Below are positions 48,982 through 57,355 of a stretch of DNA of 64,000 nt, piece after piece. Numbering within the stretch: position 1 is the first letter of the stretch; each line of letters starts with the position of its first letter. The stretch lies in assembly GCA_035362335.1 (NCBI GenBank), contig DAOSDL010000028.1, positions 1 to 64,000 on the forward strand, given 5' to 3'. A program made the translations under genes and the position numbers. Source of the DNA: JAOSJT01 sp035362335. Its GTDB lineage: Bacteria > Bacteroidota > Ignavibacteria > SZUA-365. The notes under the pieces were generated by a model, which searched no databases, was not told where the DNA came from, and was given only the letters and a program-made list of their open reading frames with translations.

Positions 48982-49878
48982 TTACGCGCGCGGATGCGCT
49001 TTCGCGTATTCGCGCTTCAGGTGATCCATGCTGACGTGCGCATAGATCTGCGTTGTGGACAAGCTCTCATGACCCAACAGCGCCCGCACCGCTTCGAGAT
49101 CCGCTCCATGGTCAAGCAAATGCGTCGCGAAGCTGTGGCGGAGCACGTGAGGAGAACAGCGGAGTTGTTCCGAAACGGCCCTGAGATAGAAATGAACGAC
49201 TGTGTAGATGCTGCGGCTTGAAAGCCGTTTGCCACGGGAGTTGACGAAGAGCGCCGGATCGTCATCCGTTCGCTCCGCATCACGGAGTCGCAGGTAGCTC
49301 CGAATGGCGTGCAACGCCGGCTCGCCCACCGGAACGATGCGCTCCTTGCGGCGCTTGCCCATGACGCGGATCGCTCCGTTGTCTGTCATGGCATCGCGCC
49401 TGTCGAGTTGCGCCAGCTCGCTGACGCGCATTCCCGTCGAATACAGCAATTCGAGAATGGCCGCGTCGCGCGCGCCGCGCAAGGTGTCGCGATCGGGAAG
49501 CTCCATCATCGCCTGCAGCGCACTCTCCTCCGCGAACGCGGGCAGGCGTCGCCCTGTTTTGGGCGAACGCACATCCGCTGTCGGATCGCGCTCAACGAGA
49601 CCGCGCTTGAGCGCAAAGCGGAAGAACTCGCGGAGGGACGACACCTTGCGACCGATACTCCGGGTGTCGAGCTCCTGCTGCAACAGCGCTCCCATATACG
49701 AGCGAATGGTATGGCGATCTATGGCGGTGATGTCCGTTTCCTCTCCTTCCATGAGTGTGTCGAGCCAGGAGATGAACTGCTCCACGTCATGGCAGTACGC
49801 GGTGATGGTGTGTGGCGACGCCGCACGCTCCACCGTCAGATACTCCCGGAACATGAGCAGCACATCTCGCATGGGCAT
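48982..49878 (-). CDS. xerC: XerC/XerD-type tyrosine recombinase
   Basis: Resolves chromosome dimers. The 298-aa protein has the SAM-like N-terminal core-binding domain (about 5-90) and the catalytic domain with Arg in STGMRVSELA, Lys in MGKRRKER, HVLRHSFATHLL, LLGHESLSTT and Tyr in QIYAH. Only one Xer gene is in the window, so whether it is XerC or XerD is not settled. It sits 5 bp after topA and before hpf, a common Bacteroidota order, which argues against an integrase of a mobile element. Confidence 0.88.
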   Translation of the reverse strand: MPMRDVLLMFREYLTVERAASPHTITAYCHDVEQFISWLDTLMEGEETDITAIDRHTIRSYMGALLQQELDTRSIGRKVSSLREFFRFALKRGLVERDPTADVRSPKTGRRLPAFAEESALQAMMELPDRDTLRGARDAAILELLYSTGMRVSELAQLDRRDAMTDNGAIRVMGKRRKERIVPVGEPALHAIRSYLRLRDAERTDDDPALFVNSRGKRLSSRSIYTVVHFYLRAVSEQLRCSPHVLRHSFATHLLDHGADLEAVRALLGHESLSTTQIYAHVSMDHLKREYAKAHPRA

Positions 49879-49883
49879 GATAC

Positions 49884-52136
49884 TCAGGCTGCGACTTGCA
49901 TCGGATCGAATGGATCAAGGTCCTTCGTGAATTCTTCCTTGCACGCAGGACATTTGAGAAACTCGCCTTTCTTTTGAGTGTACTTCGCGAGAAGATACGG
50001 ATTTTTACATGAAGGGCAAACATGTGGCACAGGCCGATCCCAGGATGTGAAATCGCAGGAAGGATAGGCCGTGCAGCCGTAGAACGTTCGCTTGGTCTTT
50101 GTCAGACGTTCCACCACCTCGCCTTTCGCGCACTTGGGGCAGGCGAAACCGAGCGTAATGGGTCGCGTGAATTTGCAGTCGGGATAATTGCTGCATCCGA
50201 TAAATTTGCCGTAGCGGCTCTGCTTGAGTACCAGCGGCTTGCTGCATTCGGGGCAGTCCTCGTTGATTTTCATGCGCTCGGCTTCCTCAGGCAACGGCTT
50301 GGCATTCTTGCAATCCGGATAACCGCTGCATGCCAGGAACTTGCCGTTGCGACCCCAGCGAATGATCATCGCACTACCGCATTTGTCGCACACCTCGTTG
50401 GTTTCCTCCTGCAGGCGGGCGGATTCCGCCGACACACTGCCGAGTAATTCCATGAATGGATCGTAAAAATCACGCAGCACGTTCATGTAGCTCGCTTCGC
50501 CCGAGGCGATGGTATCGAGTTCGCCTTCCATCTGCGAGGTGAAGGACACATTGAACAGGCGGTCGAAATGCTGCGTCAGCAGTTTGTTCACATCCATGCC
50601 CAACGTGGTTGCGAACAACCGTCGGTTTTTCTGCTCCACGTAGCCGCGATCCTGAATCGTGCTCACAATGAGCGCGTAGGTACTCGGACGTCCCACGCCA
50701 TTGGCTTCGAGTTCGCGCACCAGACTGCTTTCCGAGTAGCGTGGCGGTGGTTTCGTGAAATGCTGATGCGGATCGAGACTGCGCGCCTGCACGCCGTCTC
50801 CCGTGGCAAGTCCCTCGGGAATGATGGATTCCTCCTCATCCACATCGCTACCGTTGTCGCCGGCGAAATCGTCATAGACTTGTAGAAAGCCACGGAACGT
50901 ATACACCGAACCCACGCCTTTGAATTGATAGGGACCGCCCTGCACGAACACCGTCGTTTGCAGCATACGGGCGGCGGCCATTTGACTCGCGATAAAACGC
51001 TTCCAGATCAGTTCGTACAGCGCGTATTGTTCAGGCGAAAGATACTGGCGCACGCGTTGCGGTGTGTATTCCATCGAGGTGGGCCGGATGGCTTCGTGGG
51101 CATCTTGCGCGCTGGCTTTCACCTTGAACGTGCGCGCATCGGTAGGCAGGAATTCCTTGCCGTACACCTCGGTGATATGTTCACGCACAGCGCCCACCGC
51201 CTCGGCGCTGATACGCGTCGAGTCGGTACGCATGTAGGTGATAAGGCCAAGGGCTCCCTCGGGACCGAGTTCCACGCCCTCGTACAACTGCTGCGCGATC
51301 ATCATGGTGCGCTTCGCACTGAAACGCAGGCGATTCGAAGCTTCCTGCTGGAGTGAACTGGTAATGAACGGCGGATTGGGCGAGCGTGTGAGTTCGCGCG
51401 ACTGCACATCAGTAATGGCGTACTGTTCGCCGCGCAGTTTCTCCAGCAAGCCCTGGGCTTCGCTCTCGTTCGGAATGCTCGGCGTTTCTTCACCGATTTT
51501 CACAAGTTTCGCGTGAAAATTGCCATCGCCGGGTTTCTGAAACTCGCCGGTGATCGTCCAGTACTCCTCGATCACGAAGCGATTGATCTCCTCCTCGCGT
51601 TCGCAGATCAGTCGCAGCGCTACCGATTGCACACGCCCGGCTGACAAGCCTTTGTAAATGGTTTTCCAGAGAAAGGGGCTGACTTTGTAGCCCACGAGGC
51701 GATCCATCACGCGGCGGGCCTGCTGGGCGAGCACGAGATGCTCGTCGATACGCCGAGGATGCTTCATGGCTTCCTCGATACCGCTCTTGGTGATCTCGTT
51801 GAACAGCACGCGGTACACGTTTTTATCGCGCGTCTGCTTCTCGAGCTCCAAGGCGATGTGATGCGCAATGGCTTCGCCTTCGCGATCGGGATCGGTTGCG
51901 ATATAGACAGCATCGGCAAGTGCGGCTTTCTTCTGCAGATCCTTGATCACCTGCGCCTTTCCGCGGATGGTGACGTACTTCGGGACGAAGCCGTTGTCCA
52001 CATCCACGCCAAGTTCCTTCGAGGGGAGGTTTTTGATATGCCCCACGGAGGCTTCGACCTGGAATTTCTTTCCGAGGTATTTGTTGATGGTCTTCGCCTT
52101 GGAGGGCGATTCGACAATGATGAGCGATTTTGACAT
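49884..52136 (-). CDS. topA: DNA topoisomerase I
   Basis: Type IA topoisomerase that relaxes negative supercoils. The 750-aa protein starts at 52136 (MSKSLIIVESPSKAKTINKYLG), with the Toprim motif, the active Tyr in GLITYMRTDSTR, and four C-terminal zinc ribbons: CDKCGSAM...CSGYPDC, CPECSKPL...CSNYPDC, CPKCAKGE...CTAYPSC and CPSCKNPY...CPAC. The longer frame upstream of 52136 is an extension into the intergenic gap. It is followed by xerC. Confidence 0.97.
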   Translation of the reverse strand: MSKSLIIVESPSKAKTINKYLGKKFQVEASVGHIKNLPSKELGVDVDNGFVPKYVTIRGKAQVIKDLQKKAALADAVYIATDPDREGEAIAHHIALELEKQTRDKNVYRVLFNEITKSGIEEAMKHPRRIDEHLVLAQQARRVMDRLVGYKVSPFLWKTIYKGLSAGRVQSVALRLICEREEEINRFVIEEYWTITGEFQKPGDGNFHAKLVKIGEETPSIPNESEAQGLLEKLRGEQYAITDVQSRELTRSPNPPFITSSLQQEASNRLRFSAKRTMMIAQQLYEGVELGPEGALGLITYMRTDSTRISAEAVGAVREHITEVYGKEFLPTDARTFKVKASAQDAHEAIRPTSMEYTPQRVRQYLSPEQYALYELIWKRFIASQMAAARMLQTTVFVQGGPYQFKGVGSVYTFRGFLQVYDDFAGDNGSDVDEEESIIPEGLATGDGVQARSLDPHQHFTKPPPRYSESSLVRELEANGVGRPSTYALIVSTIQDRGYVEQKNRRLFATTLGMDVNKLLTQHFDRLFNVSFTSQMEGELDTIASGEASYMNVLRDFYDPFMELLGSVSAESARLQEETNEVCDKCGSAMIIRWGRNGKFLACSGYPDCKNAKPLPEEAERMKINEDCPECSKPLVLKQSRYGKFIGCSNYPDCKFTRPITLGFACPKCAKGEVVERLTKTKRTFYGCTAYPSCDFTSWDRPVPHVCPSCKNPYLLAKYTQKKGEFLKCPACKEEFTKDLDPFDPMQVAA

Positions 52137-52221
52137 GCGTGTGTAATAGGATGACGTTGATGCGGACCACAGTGACCCGTCGTTGCGCCGGGTCGAGCGC
52201 GCCGTGACGATCCGGCGACGA

Positions 52222-52680
52222 TCAGTGAATCGTGTCCTTGCTGTTGAGCATGAGGCGGCTCCCGATCCGATTCGAGTCGTCGTAGTCGAACATGACCGAG
52301 ACGACAACGGATTTCATCTCGACAATGGTGACCGAGCCGAAGCCCGCCATCATGATGCGATCGATGATCAATTCGATTTCCATGTCGTCGAGCAAGCCAA
52401 GTTCGCGCATCTCCAGCAGATAGCCGTAGGCCTCCGCGGTGATGACATTGCGCTCGGCGTCGTGCAGGACGCGATGAGAATGCTGCGAACGTCGACGTCC
52501 TGCAGGCAGGATGTTGTCGCCGAGATGGATTTTATCGAACAGCCAACTGAAGGCGGTGCTGATCTCGTTTTGCGTGTAGCCTTTATCGGAAAGCACCCGC
52601 AGATCGATCTCGCCCAGCCGTTTATCGGCGTGCATTTCGTGAATCAGATAGACAATTATTTCTACTATGCGTTCCTGCAT
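52222..52680 (-). CDS. smg: Smg (DUF494) family protein
   Basis: A 152-aa protein (MQERIVEIIVYLIHEMHADKRLGEIDLRVLSDKGYTQNEISTAFSWLFDKI) of the Smg/DUF494 family; smg lies next to topA in many genomes, as here. The function is not known. It follows its own promoter (52711-52741) and precedes topA by 86 bp. Confidence 0.9.
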   Translation of the reverse strand: MQERIVEIIVYLIHEMHADKRLGEIDLRVLSDKGYTQNEISTAFSWLFDKIHLGDNILPAGRRRSQHSHRVLHDAERNVITAEAYGYLLEMRELGLLDDMEIELIIDRIMMAGFGSVTIVEMKSVVVSVMFDYDDSNRIGSRLMLNSKDTIH

Positions 52681-52710
52681 GAACCAGCCGGTGAATAGTG
52701 AAGCATCAGA

Positions 52711-52741
52711 AGAATGTAGAACCTCGCGGCCCGAATGTCAA
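52711..52741 (-). promoter_or_regulatory. Promoter for smg-topA, sharing a box with the ybeY promoter
   Basis: On the minus strand TTGACATTCGGGCCG (TTG at 52741-52739) is followed after 20 bp by TACATTCT (52718-52711). The same 15 bases head the promoter of the ORFan-ybeY operon at 53741. Confidence 0.55.
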
Positions 52742-52742
52742 G

Positions 52743-53189
52743 TCACGCGCTTTTCCGGTCCAGGGCAAGGAACATTTCGAGCAACTCATCCTCCCGTTCC
52801 TTCATGCGCTCACGCGAGGTTGTATCCCTGTCGTCGTACCCTGTGAGATGCAGGACACCGTGAATAATCAGACGCGCGAGTTCTGTGCCCACCGTTACGC
52901 CGTATTCTGCCGCCTGTCGTCGCAGGACACCGGCGCCGATCAGCAATTCCGCTTCCAAGGGAGACTCTTCGAGGGGAAAGGTGATGATGTCAGTGGGATA
53001 ATCGTGTCGAAGAAAGGCGCGATTGACCTCGCGAATGCTTTCATCGTCCATGATCACGATGGAAAGCATGGCTTTGCGCATTCCCTGTTGTCGCAAGGCG
53101 AAGTGGGTCATGCGTTGAATGGACGCGGCACCGATATTGCCGAGACGCGTCTGGAACCGTACCGCGACGTCAGGGAGCGACGGTGTCAC
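52743..53189 (-). CDS. ybeY: Endoribonuclease YbeY
   Basis: A metal-dependent RNase for 16S rRNA maturation and ribosome quality control, 148 aa. The core reads LIIHGVLHLTGYDDRD: two of the three zinc His ligands are kept, and the third place (GYDH in most bacteria) is Asp, as in other Bacteroidota (GYKD-type), so this is a variant rather than a broken gene. It overlaps the upstream ORFan by 20 bp and is followed by the smg promoter inside its last bases. Confidence 0.92.
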   Translation of the reverse strand: MTPSLPDVAVRFQTRLGNIGAASIQRMTHFALRQQGMRKAMLSIVIMDDESIREVNRAFLRHDYPTDIITFPLEESPLEAELLIGAGVLRRQAAEYGVTVGTELARLIIHGVLHLTGYDDRDTTSRERMKEREDELLEMFLALDRKSA

Positions 53190-53637
53190 TCGCGCCGTCC
53201 TCCGGCTCCGTAAGCATGATTTCGGTCAGCGACAGGGCAATTCCCGAGAGCATCACTTCGGGGCCGAGCCGGGTGAAATCACCGGACAGCAGGCTTCGAT
53301 CCACGTTCGAGTACATCGAGCAACCGCCTTCCTTTTCGATGATCAGACCCGAGAGTTTTCCTGCGGCTTCGGCAAAAAAGGTGATTTCGCCCATCATTTC
53401 ACTGGCCACCATGCCGGTACAATGCTGCAACTGCAGATTGGCATTCGGTGTGAAGACGCTGATCAGCACCCCATCCTGATCACCGATTGCGATGCGTTGG
53501 TACACTTCGAGTGCGACGCGGCGTTCGGCATCCTTGCCGGTGATTTCGAAGCGATAGTGATTGCCATAGTGCCGCGCTTCCACACCGAGTATCGCGGAAA
53601 TCTGGCCGATGTGTTCCTCTGTCAATTCGAAACTCAT
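53170..53637 (-). CDS. Uncharacterised 155-aa cytosolic protein, coupled to ybeY
   Basis: The start at 53637 (MSFELTEEHIGQISAILGVEARHYGNHYRFEITGKDAERRVALEVYQRIAIGDQDGVL) gives a soluble alpha/beta protein with two short hydrophobic strands and no signal peptide. I do not recognise a family. An alternative longer frame has a poor start. It overlaps the start of ybeY by 20 bp and is under a good promoter, so it is co-expressed with ybeY and may be part of ribosome or RNA quality control, by context alone. Confidence 0.7.
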   Translation of the reverse strand: MSFELTEEHIGQISAILGVEARHYGNHYRFEITGKDAERRVALEVYQRIAIGDQDGVLISVFTPNANLQLQHCTGMVASEMMGEITFFAEAAGKLSGLIIEKEGGCSMYSNVDRSLLSGDFTRLGPEVMLSGIALSLTEIMLTEPEDGASDTVAP

Positions 53638-53709
53638 GCCTGCTCCATGTCGTTGCGATGCGCGTTCCCCCCGCGGCAGCGGGCTGCCACGCACGGCCTT
53701 CGTGAACTC

Positions 53710-53741
53710 CCAAAATAGCCCACGATCGGCCCGAATGTCAA
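53710..53741 (-). promoter_or_regulatory. Bacteroidota promoter for the ORFan-ybeY operon
   Basis: On the minus strand TTGACATTCGGGCCG (TTG at 53741-53739), 21 bp, TATTTTGG (53717-53710). The start codon is 72 bp downstream. Confidence 0.6.
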
Positions 53742-54013
53742 TAGGGGCGAGGTATGCTTTCACTGTTGCATCCACTCGATGGACGTAAGAACCGGTGTAT
53801 TCCGAATTTCCTCTTTCTCCTGCGGATGCTCCTAACCTGCGCGCGCAGCGCATGGCCGCCGCGGGGGATCCGAACATACGAGGTCGGAAAGTGGAGAATG
53901 ATGGTGGTCCTAGTACCATTGTCGATGATGGTTCGGTTGCATTGGTCCAAGTGAATCAGCGTGGAGTTTCGTCCGGCCGCCCGGCTTTGAGCGTGGGGAC
54001 TCACGGCGGAGCA
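53742..54013. other. Intergenic region before array B, no gene seen
   Basis: About 270 bases between the ybeY-operon promoter and the first decayed array unit. No supported gene or RNA; short frames here are spurious. Confidence 0.5.
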
Positions 54014-54715
54014 CATCAGTGAATAGCCAAGTTCAGGGCTACGGCATGCTCCTGCGGACAGTATTCAGTGAAGGGCCAAGCGCACAACGCTCGCAGTAGC
54101 CTGCGAACAGCATTCAGTGAATAGCAATGCCATGGTCTTTGGCTCCACGCCGCAGGCATCGGCTGGGATGTTCAATGATTAGCCACCTCACACACACAAC
54201 GGACGCAGTTTCCCGCCTTCGCGACATCGGTGATTCACTGAATAGCCAAATCCGGGCCGTCCGCCCCGCCCTCGCCCCGGGCATGGGTTATTCAGTGAAT
54301 AGCCAAATCCGGGCTGACCGCGCCGTGTCCCGCGCCGAGCGTGGGTGATTCAGTGAATAGCCAAATCCTGGCCGACCGCGCCGTCTCCCGCGCCGAGCAT
54401 GGGTTATTCAGTGAATAGCCAAATCCGGGCCAACCGCGCCGCCTCCCCGACCGAGCGTGGGTTCTTCAGAGAATAGCCAAATCCTGGCCGACCGCGCCGC
54501 CTCCCGGACCGAGCGTGAGTTTTTCAGTGAATAGCCAAATCCGGCCGACCGCGCTGCCTCCCGGACCGAGCGTGGGTGATTCAGTGAATAGCCAAATCCG
54601 GCCGACCGCGCCGCCTCCCGGACCGAGCGTGGGTTTTTCAGTGAATAGCCAAATCCGGTCGACCGCGCCGCCTCTCGATCCGGGCATGGGTTATTCAGTG
54701 AATAGCCACATCCCC
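54014..54715 (-). repeat. Array B: thirteen repeat units, about nine well kept
   Basis: Written on the plus strand as ATTCAGTGAATAGCCAAATCC. Clean anchors begin near 54232, 54289, 54347, 54404, 54462, 54520, 54577, 54634 and 54692 (spacing 57-58 bp). Four decayed copies begin near 54014, 54062, 54111 and 54170 with irregular spacing (48, 49, 59 and 62 bp). Units include GGTTATTCAGTGAATAGCC, a 19-bp near-palindrome with one wobble pair, then CAAATCC, a GC-rich CCGACCGCGCCG block and GGACCGAGCGTGGG. The array lies downstream of gene B, and decay increases away from the gene, as in array A. Confidence 0.92.
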
Positions 54716-54980
54716 GCCCCGAAGCCGCAATCTCAGCCCGGAACCACCCCACCCCCGAGTCGATTTCACTCGATATTCATAATACCGCAAACTCCGAAAT
54801 ACCGAAACGCCAGCGGCAACCTTGGAAAAACCACTCCCATATCCCAAATCCTCCGCCTCCGCGCATACCTCTCCCTCGCGAATCGCCGCAGGGCGCTTCG
54901 GACCTCATTCAGTGAACAATCGTTTACTGCAAGCGGATGCCACGATCTATCGCGGACAATCCCATCCCATATCCCGCCCG
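54716..54980 (-). other. Conserved 3' flank of locus B
   Basis: Reverse complement of the flank in locus A (19165-19430). It also contains an isolated repeat core, ATTCAGTGAAC at 54908-54918, at a position where locus A has unrelated bases, so a partial copy was inserted or lost there. Confidence 0.6.
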
Positions 54981-55805
54981 CTACCCCGGCGCCAGCGACA
55001 GCAACATCGCCTCCGGATCCACGGTATGCAGCATCGCCAGCGAGGCGTCCAGCATCTCCGTTACCGTGGGGGTCCGCTTCCGTTTCGCTTTGCGCGTAGT
55101 GGAGGAGGTCGGAACCGCTGTCGGTGCCCGCAGCACGATATCGCGCAGGAACACCGCGCGGCCGAGCATGAGCAATCCGGAGGTTGGCTGCGCCTCGGTC
55201 CGTGATGACCGGGCGTGGTCCTCGCCGAACAGCGCGAAGGCCTCGTTCAGTACCGTGCGCAGATTCCGCACCGAAGGATTCGCCTTGTCACGCGTGAGCT
55301 GCGTGCGCTGCATCGCGGCGTTGAATGCGCAGCGGATATTCTGGATTTCGCCAGCGTCCACGACAATGCAATCGTGGTAACGCCGTTTCCACACGGCGCG
55401 GCCACGCGTGCTTCGCGCGGTGTTGATGGCCCGGGAGCTGTTCATTTTCAAAAAGCCCACGAACATGGGGATGGTCATCAGTCGGCGCGCGCGGCGGCGA
55501 TTTCCCCACAGCTCCGGATGCGCCGCCTTGTGATTGCGGTACCCGGTGATGGTGATGAGGATTTCCAGCGCGTTGGGCTCAAAGCGCGCCGCGTCCAGGC
55601 GCAGGCAGGGGTAGCGCTGTACGGCGAGTGCGAGCTTCTCGAAGGCGATTTCCGCGAAGGCGTTGAGCCGCAGCCCGCCGTCGCCGTCCTCGCCGAACAA
55701 CGCCTCTTCGCCTGCGGTTTCGAGTCGCAGGCAGTAGGTGCCGGGTTCGGAGTAGTTGTGGCCGCGCGCGCGCGCGTGCCGATAGGGTATCTCAAGTTGC
55801 ATCAT
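54981..55805 (-). CDS. Catalytically dead RAYT/IS200-like (Y1) protein, copy B
   Basis: The 274-aa sister of the gene at 18340, same length, about 88% identical by eye. It keeps the Y1 frame (RARGHNYSEPGTYCLRLE, VWKRRYHDCIV, EIQNIRCAF) and has the same losses: the HUH region reads RFEPNALEILITI, with no His, and the Tyr position is Ala-Phe. Differences to copy A concentrate at the former HUH loop, in the linker (TTRKAKRKRT) and near the C-terminus, while residues 150-205 are almost invariant. Both remain open and intact after divergence, so the protein is selected for a function other than cleavage. Upstream and downstream elements match locus A. Confidence 0.8.
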   Translation of the reverse strand: MMQLEIPYRHARARGHNYSEPGTYCLRLETAGEEALFGEDGDGGLRLNAFAEIAFEKLALAVQRYPCLRLDAARFEPNALEILITITGYRNHKAAHPELWGNRRRARRLMTIPMFVGFLKMNSSRAINTARSTRGRAVWKRRYHDCIVVDAGEIQNIRCAFNAAMQRTQLTRDKANPSVRNLRTVLNEAFALFGEDHARSSRTEAQPTSGLLMLGRAVFLRDIVLRAPTAVPTSSTTRKAKRKRTPTVTEMLDASLAMLHTVDPEAMLLSLAPG

Positions 55806-55821
55806 TAGCTCCCAACTAATG
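55803..55821 (-). promoter_or_regulatory. Hairpin holding the ribosome binding site and start codon of locus B
   Basis: CATTAGT, loop TGGGA, GCTAATG (minus strand). One stem pair is U-G in place of C-G in locus A, so the fold is kept while the bases differ. The ATG at 55805 ends the 3' arm. Confidence 0.6.
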
Positions 55822-55842
55822 GATGAAGATGAAATGGAACCT

Positions 55843-55873
55843 GCAACATATCAAAGATGTCCGATTCCCGCAA
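55843..55873 (-). promoter_or_regulatory. Promoter of locus B, conserved with locus A
   Basis: TTGCGGGA (TTG at 55873-55871) and TATGTTGC (55850-55843) with a 20-bp spacer, matching 18272-18302 in locus A. Homology between the loci appears to start at about this point. Confidence 0.6.
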
Positions 55874-56029
55874 TGCACAATAGGCCTCACACTTTCCTCA
55901 CACTTTCCGGTGCCGTGGCAAGCAATCGCGGCGCGCATCGGCGCACTCGACCAAAGGAGCGGTACCACCGTTTCGGGCCGCTTCGATCACCTCTTCCACA
56001 TCGCGATGAACAATGCACGTGAATCATCC

Positions 56030-56060
56030 TTGCCCTTCTCCCCTGCGGCTCGTACCTTTC
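56030..56060 (+). promoter_or_regulatory. Bacteroidota promoter for lipA
   Basis: TTG (56030-56032), 20 bp, TACCTTTC (56053-56060). It gives a leader of about 20 nt before the lipA Shine-Dalgarno. Confidence 0.6.
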
Positions 56061-56086
56061 CATGCTATCAGCTCGGAAAGGAAAAA

Positions 56087-56977
56087 ATGAAACCGATAGA
56101 TATTGAAACTCCCGGCACCAGTGGCACGCAACGCGAACGTCGCCCCGAGTGGCTCAAAGTGAAGGTTCCTCTAGGAACCACATTCAGCGAAATCCGCCGC
56201 CTGGTGGACGCGCAACGACTGAATACCGTGTGCGAAGACGCACGCTGCCCCAACATGGCCGAGTGCTGGAATCGCGGCACGGCCACGTTCATGATTCTGG
56301 GCGACGTGTGTACGCGCTCCTGTGGTTTTTGCTCGGTGAAAACAGGCCGACCCTACGATCTCGACACCGACGAACCCCGGCGCGTGGCCGAGGCGGTGGA
56401 GCGCATGGGCCTGCGGCACGCGGTTATCACCTCTGTCAACCGCGACGAGCTCCCCGATGGTGGAGCCGGAATTTTTGCCGCCACCATACGCGCCATTCGG
56501 GATCGCCTTCCCGCTTGCAGTATCGAGGTACTCACCCCCGACTTCCAGGGCAAGTCCGAAGCGATTCAAACTGTGATCGACGCCCGGCCCAGTATTTTCA
56601 ACCACAACATCGAAACCGTCCCGCGACTGTATCGTCGCGTGCGGCCTCAGGCGAAATATCAACGTTCGCTGGATTTGCTCTCCATGTGCAAACGTCAAGG
56701 TCTGCGCACCAAAACCGGTATGATGCTCGGCTTGGGCGAAACCGCCGAGGAAATCCAGGCCGTGATGAACGACCTCCGTGCCATCGACGTGGATATCCTG
56801 ACCCTTGGCCAATATCTGCAACCAACGAAAGCCCATCTCCCGGTGGAGCGCTATGTGACTCCGGATGAATTCGCCGCGTGGAAACGCATCGGTCTCGAAC
56901 TCGGCTTCGCGCATGTGGAATCGGGGCCACTCGTCCGCTCCAGCTATCATGCGGATGAACAACGCATCGAGTCGTGA
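56087..56977 (+). CDS. lipA: Lipoyl synthase
   Basis: Radical S-adenosylmethionine enzyme that inserts two sulfur atoms into octanoyl groups of lipoyl domains. The 296-aa protein starts at 56087 (MKPIDIETPG) after GGAAAGGAAAAA. It has the auxiliary-cluster motif CEDARCPNMAECW (C-x4-C-x5-C), the radical-SAM motif CTRSCGFCSV (CxxxCxxC) and the C-terminal RSSYHADE ligand motif. Upstream frames belong to the locus B leader region. No lipB neighbour. Confidence 0.97.
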   Translation: MKPIDIETPGTSGTQRERRPEWLKVKVPLGTTFSEIRRLVDAQRLNTVCEDARCPNMAECWNRGTATFMILGDVCTRSCGFCSVKTGRPYDLDTDEPRRVAEAVERMGLRHAVITSVNRDELPDGGAGIFAATIRAIRDRLPACSIEVLTPDFQGKSEAIQTVIDARPSIFNHNIETVPRLYRRVRPQAKYQRSLDLLSMCKRQGLRTKTGMMLGLGETAEEIQAVMNDLRAIDVDILTLGQYLQPTKAHLPVERYVTPDEFAAWKRIGLELGFAHVESGPLVRSSYHADEQRIES

Positions 56978-57295
56978 CGGCCCAACTGCGTGATGGATTG
57001 ATGCCAAAGGATCTATTCAATCCTCACTTCCAAACATGTTTCGCGGGGCTCGTGTCTGCGCGGAGTGAGCGACCAAGGATGAAAGGACAACGATGTACGC
57101 TCGCTCAACGCCTGTGACGAGCCGCGATCACGCGATTATCATCGCACTCTTCAAAGCACGCTGTGAGCGCTGGAATCTTCGTTAACCTCGCATCCCGGAT
57201 TCCATACTCCTTTTTGCCGTTGTTCGCTGATTGCTATCATCGACGTCTTGCCGTGCGCGAGTCCTTCGTGTCGGAGCGTTCGTTGGTCCACATTT
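56978..57295. other. Intergenic region, no gene seen
   Basis: The 318 bases between lipA and the secG terminator, with no reading frame I can support and no RNA gene recognised. Confidence 0.5.
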
Positions 57296-57330
57296 CGGAA
57301 AAAAAACGGGCTCCTCAAGGGAGCCCGCAC
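57296..57330 (-). terminator. Intrinsic terminator of secG
   Basis: CGGGCTCC at 57307-57314 pairs with GGAGCCCG at 57320-57327; on the minus strand it is followed by a run of eight T. It lies about 30 bp after the secG stop. Confidence 0.88.
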
Positions 57331-57355
57331 GTACTTCATTGCGAAGCAACGAGAC

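Noticed and set aside
48982..49878. Integrase of a mobile element
   Set aside because: The neighbours topA, hpf and smg are core genes in a conserved order, and there is no att site or cargo.
52743..53189. Inactive YbeY because the third His is Asp
   Set aside because: Bacteroidota YbeY proteins commonly have this change and the rest of the protein is intact, so it is a lineage variant.
54515..54715. Protein with 19-residue tandem repeats across array B
   Set aside because: Some units are 57 bp long, so a frame stays open by chance; others are 58 bp and break it. There is no start or ribosome binding site, and it is part of the DNA repeat.
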